Positions 7,416 through 11,022 of a DNA stretch of 11,022 nt are shown here, in pieces. The stretch is from Bacteroidales bacterium UBA2764 (GTDB taxonomy: Bacteria > Bacteroidota > Bacteroidia > Bacteroidales > Paludibacteraceae). The stretch is from the NCBI GenBank assembly GCA_002352705.1, contig DEIW01000093.1, positions 12,801-23,822 on the forward strand. Direction: 5' to 3'. A program made the translations under genes and the position numbers. A model generated the notes under the pieces. The model ran no database searches, had not been told where the DNA came from, and was given only the letters and a program-made list of their open reading frames with translations. Position 1 is the stretch's first letter; every line of letters begins with the position of its first letter.

Positions 7416-7430
7416 CCGGTTCTAAACCGG
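7416..7430 (-). promoter_or_regulatory. Hairpin filling the fcl-deacetylase gap
   Basis: CCGGTT-CTA-AACCGG is a perfect 6-bp stem with a 3-nt loop. It occupies 15 of the 18 nt between the fcl TGA and the first deacetylase ATG and ends 3 nt before that ATG. In mRNA it would cover the ribosome-binding region. It has no U-tract, so a terminator is unlikely. Modulation of translation or of mRNA stability is inference. Confidence 0.4.
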
Positions 7431-8372
7431 TCATCGTTCGGCACGAACGGGATTTTCGAGAAAGTCTTTATACGCCATCCGTATTCCGTCTTCCAATTCC
7501 GTTTTGTACGTCCAGCCGAGTGCTGTTGCTTTGCTCACATCCAGCAGTTTGCGCGGCGTTCCGTCTGGACGGGTACTATCCCATTCTATCTTTCCTTCAT
7601 AACCGATAACCTTGGCTACCAATTCTGTCAGTTCCTTGATAGTCAATTCTTTGCCCGTTCCCGCATTCACGGTCTCATTGCCGGAATAGTTATTCATCAG
7701 GAACACGCACAGATTAGCCAAATCATCCACATACAGGAACTCGCGCAACGGTTTTCCCGTTCCCCAGCATGTAACAGTCTTTGCTCCGCTCTCTTTCGCC
7801 TCATGGAACCGACGGATCAATGCCGGCAACACATGGCTGTGCTCGGGATGGTAGTTATCATTGGGACCATAAAGGTTGGTCGGCATGACAGAGATATAAT
7901 CCGTGCCGTACTGACGGTTCAGGAACTCGCAATATTTGAGTCCGCTGATTTTAGCAAGCGCATAGGCCTCGTTCGTCTTTTCCAGTTCTCCGGTTAACAG
8001 GCAACTCTCTTTCATTGGCTGGGGTGCCAAACGAGGATAGATACAACTGGACCCCAAAAACTCCAGTTTCTTGCATCCGTTCTTCCACGCCGCGTGGATT
8101 ACGTTCATCTCCAGAATCATGTTGTCATACATGAAATCTGCCAGCGCATTCTGGTTGGCTACGATTCCGCCTACTTTGGCGGCGGCAAGGAATACATATT
8201 CCGGCCTCTCGGCTTCAAAAAACGCCTCTACTGCCTCTTGGCGGCACAAGTCCAACTCTTTGTGCGTACGGGTAATGATATTCGTATACCCCTGACGCTG
8301 CAACTCTCTCACGATTGCGGATCCCACCATTCCCCGGTGCCCCGCCACATATATTTTTGAATTTTTCTCCAT
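7431..8372 (-). CDS. fcl: GDP-L-fucose synthase
   Basis: Performs the 3,5-epimerisation and NADPH-dependent 4-reduction of GDP-4-keto-6-deoxymannose to GDP-L-fucose in the cytoplasm, the step after Gmd. I start it at the ATG at 8372 (313 aa). An in-frame TTG at 8378 belongs to the upstream AATTGA-type repeat and is a less likely start. Motifs in this numbering: Rossmann GHRGMVGSA (11-19), SSCIYP (108-113) with catalytic Cys110, YALAK with Tyr137 and Lys141, the NLYGPNDNYHPEHSHVLPAL region (166-185) with catalytic His180, and REFLYVDDLA (210-219). Length and motifs are those of a complete enzyme. It lies 50 nt after gmd and 18 nt before the deacetylase. The gmd-fcl pair is the classic de novo GDP-fucose module. 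Confidence 0.97.
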   Translation of the reverse strand: MEKNSKIYVAGHRGMVGSAIVRELQRQGYTNIITRTHKELDLCRQEAVEAFFEAERPEYVFLAAAKVGGIVANQNALADFMYDNMILEMNVIHAAWKNGCKKLEFLGSSCIYPRLAPQPMKESCLLTGELEKTNEAYALAKISGLKYCEFLNRQYGTDYISVMPTNLYGPNDNYHPEHSHVLPALIRRFHEAKESGAKTVTCWGTGKPLREFLYVDDLANLCVFLMNNYSGNETVNAGTGKELTIKELTELVAKVIGYEGKIEWDSTRPDGTPRKLLDVSKATALGWTYKTELEDGIRMAYKDFLENPVRAER

Positions 8373-8373
8373 T

Positions 8374-8404
8374 TTCAATTCTCAGTTGTCAACTATCAAT
8401 TGTC
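8374..8404 (-). repeat. AATTGA-type short repeats between gmd and fcl
   Basis: On the minus strand this reads GACAATTGA, then TAGTTGACAACTGA, then GAATTGA: imperfect copies of an (A)CAATTGA-like motif running almost up to the fcl ATG. Similar AATTGA/CAATTG runs are familiar between Bacteroides genes. They form part of the leader of fcl; no function can be assigned. Confidence 0.55.
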
Positions 8405-8422
8405 ATGACGACAAGCCGACAT

Positions 8423-9553
8423 TTACTTGTCTATTCCTTTCTCCAAGAACTCTGCAAGATTGACTTTGCGCACCTCAGCCGCGGCGTCGTCGGCTGCCAC
8501 TTTCTTCATATCGTGCGTCACCATCAGTTCGACGAGTTGCTCAAAGGATGTAGTCTGCGGGTTCCACCCCAACTCTCTCTTAGCTTTACTTGGATCACCC
8601 AACAAATTCACTACATCCGTCGGCCGATAGAAGTCCGGACTGACAGCCACTACCACATCGCCAACCTTAACTCCCTCTCTTGAGGAGAGGGTCGGGGTGA
8701 GGTTTTCAACAATACCTTTCTCCTCTATACCCTGTCCTTCCCATCTCAGCTCTATACCTGCATGGTGGAAAGCAAGTGTGGCAAACTCCCGCACGCTGTG
8801 TTGTACGCCGGTTGCTATCACAAAATCCTCTGGCGTCTTATGTTGCAGGATCAGCCACATGCACTCTACATAATCCTTGGCATATCCCCAGTCGCGAAGC
8901 GAATCCAGGTTGCCCAGATACAGACATTTCTGCTTGCCCTGCGCTATGCGGGCTGCCGCCAGAGTAATCTTACGCGTAACAAAAGTCTCGCCGCGGCGCT
9001 CGGACTCATGGTTAAAAAGAATACCCGAGCAGCAGAACATATCATACGCCTCGCGATATTCTTTGATAATCCAATAGCCGTACAGTTTGGCTACGGCATA
9101 TGGACTATAAGGATGGAAAGGGGTTGTCTCGCTTTGCGGCACTTCTTCCACTTTGCCGTACAGCTCACTTGTAGAAGCCTGGTAAATCTTACAGGTTTTC
9201 TCCAAATGATTGGTTCGTACCGCCTCTAAAACACGAAGCACACCCACTGCATCAACATCTGCGGTGAACTCCGGCGCATCGAAAGAGACCTGTACGTGGC
9301 TCTGCGCTGCAAGATTATATATCTCATCCGGCATCACTTTGCCTACCAGTTTCACCAGCGACATCGAGTCACTCATGTCTGCATAATGCAAATGGAAATG
9401 CGGCGTACCCTCTAGATGAGCAATACGTTCACGGTAATCGACAGAGCTGCGACGTATGATACCGTGCACCTCGTATCCCTTTGCCAGTAAGAACTCCGAC
9501 AGATAACTTCCGTCCTGCCCCGTTACACCCGTTATTAATGCTGTTTTTGCCAT
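8423..9553 (-). CDS. gmd: GDP-mannose 4,6-dehydratase
   Basis: Converts GDP-D-mannose to GDP-4-keto-6-deoxy-D-mannose, the first committed step to GDP-L-fucose; NADP(H)-dependent short-chain dehydrogenase fold, cytoplasmic. It is 376 aa from the ATG at 9553. A TTG at 9598 is in frame but lies in the predicted -7 promoter element, so it is rejected as start. Motifs: ALITGVTGQDGSYL with GxxGxxG (9-15), RRSS (34-37), STSELYG (127-133) with the catalytic Thr128/Glu130 pair, YxxxK at Tyr152/Lys156, NHES/RRGETFVTRKI (181-196), and DWGYAKDYVECMW (221-233). The final third includes FYRPTDV and LLGDPSKAKRELGW, all as in the family. Residues 284-294 (NLTPTLSSREG) are encoded by a palindromic repeat and replace a loop seen in other GMDs. 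First gene of the block, with its own promoter. Confidence 0.97.
   Translation of the reverse strand: MAKTALITGVTGQDGSYLSEFLLAKGYEVHGIIRRSSVDYRERIAHLEGTPHFHLHYADMSDSMSLVKLVGKVMPDEIYNLAAQSHVQVSFDAPEFTADVDAVGVLRVLEAVRTNHLEKTCKIYQASTSELYGKVEEVPQSETTPFHPYSPYAVAKLYGYWIIKEYREAYDMFCCSGILFNHESERRGETFVTRKITLAAARIAQGKQKCLYLGNLDSLRDWGYAKDYVECMWLILQHKTPEDFVIATGVQHSVREFATLAFHHAGIELRWEGQGIEEKGIVENLTPTLSSREGVKVGDVVVAVSPDFYRPTDVVNLLGDPSKAKRELGWNPQTTSFEQLVELMVTHDMKKVAADDAAAEVRKVNLAEFLEKGIDK
8671..8702 (-). repeat. Palindromic repeat element translated within gmd
   Basis: The core CCCTCTC-TTGAG-GAGAGGG (8673-8691) is a perfect 7-bp stem with a 5-nt loop, flanked by GTCGGGGTGAGG. Read on -, it is CCTCACCCCGAC, then the stem. 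This resembles the REP-like CCTCACCCC-CCCTCTCC repeats found between genes in many bacteria. Here it is translated in frame as part of Gmd residues 284-294. The hairpin is seen; membership in a dispersed family is inferred from memory of similar sequences. Confidence 0.6.
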
Positions 9554-9594
9554 ATTTTTTGATATACTTTTATTCACTATTACGCAAATCGGCT

Positions 9595-9626
9595 GCAAAG
9601 ATACAACATTTTTTTTACATACGCAA
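9595..9626 (-). promoter_or_regulatory. Promoter of gmd and the downstream seven-gene block
   Basis: On the minus strand there is a -33 TTG (9624-9626), a 20-nt spacer and a -7 TATCTTTGC (9595-9603), a full match to the Bacteroidetes TTG/TAnnTTTG consensus. Transcription would start near 9588, giving a leader of about 35 nt before the ATG at 9553. The spacer contains an A8 tract. No other convincing promoter was found inside the block, so all seven genes may depend on it. Confidence 0.72.
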
Positions 9627-9671
9627 GCGCGCGAACATTTTTTGTGATTTTTTTTTATACTGCTTGCATAT
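9619..9671. repeat. Inverted repeat joining the two divergent -33 regions
   Basis: ATACGCAAGC (9619-9628) and GCTTGCATAT (9662-9671) are inverted copies matching at 9 of 10 positions, separated by 33 nt of T-rich sequence. Each arm contains the -33 TTG of one promoter. It may only reflect shared promoter sequence, or it may be a two-half-site operator acting on both genes. Confidence 0.45.
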
Positions 9672-9695
9672 ATAATTTTTTTTCACTACCTTTGC
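9664..9695 (+). promoter_or_regulatory. Promoter of dnaE
   Basis: A -33 TTG (9664-9666), a 20-nt spacer and a -7 TACCTTTGC (9687-9695) fit the Bacteroidetes consensus. The predicted start near 9702 leaves a leader of only about 10 nt before the ATG at 9713. The spacer contains a T8 tract (9676-9683). Confidence 0.7.
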
Positions 9696-9712
9696 ACCCA
9701 AATTGGCTTGAT

Positions 9713-11022
9713 ATGAATTTTACACATTTACATGTTCACTCCCACTATTCATTGCTGGACGGATTATCCAAGGTGGAAGATATAGTGGATAAGTGTATCG
9801 ACTCGGGAATGAATGCCGTTGCTTTGACCGATCATGGTAACATGTACGGTATCAAAGACCTGTTGGATTATTGCAAGAAAAAAGAGGGTTTCAAGCCCAT
9901 TGTGGGCGTGGAAGCATACTGCGCACGGCGGGGCAGATTATCCAAACGGGAAGACAAAGCGGTGAACGGAGAAGGACGGACATACGTGATTGACCGCTCA
10001 GGATGGCATCTTATTCTGCTTGCCAAAAATATGGTAGGCTATCATAATCTCTGCCGGATTGTATCTGCCGGATACATGTCTGACGCTTTCTATCATACCC
10101 CCCGTATTGACAAGGAATTATTAGAGAAATGGCATGAGGGAATTATCTGTTCTTCGGCTTGCCTGGGTGGCGAACTGCCTCAAAAAATTCTCGATGGAAT
10201 CGCCAAAGGCGGTGATTTCAGCGAAGCGGAAGAAACGGTACAGTGGTTCAAATCCATTTTCGGGGATGATTACTATATCGAGTTACAGCGCCATGAGACC
10301 CAGAAACCGGGAGGAGACGTGGAGGTTTACGAACGCCAGAAACAGGTCAACCCTGTCCTCATTGAACTGGCGCGAAAATACAACGTCAAAATCATTGCTA
10401 CGAATGACTCGCACTTTGTCAACGAAGAGGATGCCGAAGCCCATGACCGCCTTATCTGTTTGAGTACCAACCATTACGTCAATGACGTGAACAGGATGCA
10501 TTATACCAAGCAGGAATGGCTCAAGACTCCGGAAGAGATGGCGGAGATATTCAGCGATATTCCAGAGGCGTTGGAGAACACCCAGGAAATTGTCGATAAA
10601 ATCGAGGTTTATGATATAGACCACGGTCCTATCATGCCTAAATTCGACATCCCCGCATCGTTTGGCAAAGAGGAAGATTATCCCGACCGGTTGGCGTTTG
10701 AAAGTGCCTATCTGCGCCATCTAACGATGGAGGGTGCTTTGGAACGGTACGGAAAAGAACGTCTGGAAAACGATTCCGAGCTTAAAGAGCGTATCGAATT
10801 TGAGCTCAACACCATCATCTCAATGGGATTCCCGGGATATTTCTTAATTGTGATGGATTTCATTCGTGCAGCACGTGAAGAACTGGATGTATCGGTAGGA
10901 CCGGGGCGTGGATCTGCAGCAGGATCTGTGGTAGCGTATTGCCTTAAGATCACGGACTTGGACCCGCTCAAATACGACTTGCTGTTCGAGCGTTTCCTGA
11001 ACCCCGACCGTATCTCGCTGCC
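9713..11022 (+). CDS. dnaE: DNA polymerase III alpha subunit, 3' end outside window
   Basis: Catalytic subunit of the replicative polymerase. The frame is open from the ATG at 9713 to the window edge (436 codons plus 2 nt), against well over 1,100 aa for the full protein. The N-terminal PHP domain starts at once (FTHLHVHSHYSLLDGLSKVE). It keeps what look like all nine metal ligands known from Thermus-type PolIII: H7, H9, D16, H41, E67, H99, C150, D232, H234. The palm domain begins near residue 360, with GPGRGSAAGSVVAYCLKITD at 397-416 and FERFLNPDRISL at 425-436. The window stops just where the catalytic P-D-x-D motif is expected. It is divergent from gmd and functionally unrelated to the glycan block. 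Confidence 0.97.
   Translation, partial: MNFTHLHVHSHYSLLDGLSKVEDIVDKCIDSGMNAVALTDHGNMYGIKDLLDYCKKKEGFKPIVGVEAYCARRGRLSKREDKAVNGEGRTYVIDRSGWHLILLAKNMVGYHNLCRIVSAGYMSDAFYHTPRIDKELLEKWHEGIICSSACLGGELPQKILDGIAKGGDFSEAEETVQWFKSIFGDDYYIELQRHETQKPGGDVEVYERQKQVNPVLIELARKYNVKIIATNDSHFVNEEDAEAHDRLICLSTNHYVNDVNRMHYTKQEWLKTPEEMAEIFSDIPEALENTQEIVDKIEVYDIDHGPIMPKFDIPASFGKEEDYPDRLAFESAYLRHLTMEGALERYGKERLENDSELKERIEFELNTIISMGFPGYFLIVMDFIRAAREELDVSVGPGRGSAAGSVVAYCLKITDLDPLKYDLLFERFLNPDRISL

Noticed and set aside
8762..9229. Plus-strand open frame of 155 codons opposite gmd
   Set aside because: Antisense shadow; gmd motifs cover the whole stretch.
9619..9671. Inverted repeat as a possible invertible phase-variation promoter
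   Set aside because: The arms are only 10 bp, overlap the -33 elements and enclose neither -7 element; no recombinase gene is present. Inversion would not switch a promoter in the usual way.
9554..9712. Possible small RNA, riboswitch or tRNA between gmd and dnaE
   Set aside because: The gap is filled by two divergent promoters and T-rich tracts; no structured RNA fold is visible.
10283..10720. Minus-strand open frame of 145 codons opposite dnaE
   Set aside because: dnaE is continuous here with PHP and linker motifs; the antisense frame has no motif.

Overview
The window looks like Bacteroidales chromosome, probably Bacteroides or Parabacteroides. Two divergent promoters match the Bacteroidetes primary-sigma consensus (TTG, about 20 nt, TAnnTTTGC). 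Shine-Dalgarno sequences are largely absent. The pseudouridine synthase, the paired export lipoproteins and the tyrosine kinase all have the form usual in that order.

Layout: positions 1-1275 (+) hold the 3' part of an RluA-type pseudouridine synthase whose frame is open at the left edge. Positions 1272-9553 (-) hold a tight seven-gene block, read right to left: gmd, fcl, a NodB-like polysaccharide deacetylase, a WlbA/WbpB-type sugar-nucleotide oxidoreductase, two outer-membrane polysaccharide-export lipoproteins, and a Wzc-type tyrosine autokinase/co-polymerase. Gaps are 1 to 50 nt, with one 16-nt overlap and one hairpin that fills an 18-nt gap. A 159-nt divergent promoter region (9554-9712) separates the block from dnaE (+), which starts at 9713 and runs off the right edge just before its catalytic aspartates.

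Working together: Gmd and Fcl convert GDP-mannose to GDP-L-fucose. The WlbA-like enzyme oxidises a UDP-N-acetylglucosaminuronate-type precursor. The deacetylase-like protein probably edits a glycan. The two lipoproteins with the Wzc-like kinase would form the trans-envelope exporter. Glycosyltransferases, flippase, polymerase, initiating transferase and phosphatase are absent, and the block is closed on both sides by housekeeping genes. It is therefore a partial glycan locus that must cooperate with genes elsewhere.

The most unusual content is in the kinase. It has a Gly-Tyr-rich C-terminal tail with 19 tyrosines and a second Asn/Gln/Tyr-rich nonapeptide-repeat tail at the N terminus, both expected in the cytoplasm. 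Both repeats differ mostly at synonymous sites. Other notable points are a palindromic repeat translated in frame inside gmd, a hairpin inside the last codons of the pseudouridine synthase that could terminate both converging transcripts, and divergent promoters with mirrored -33 regions and 8-nt homopolymers in their spacers.
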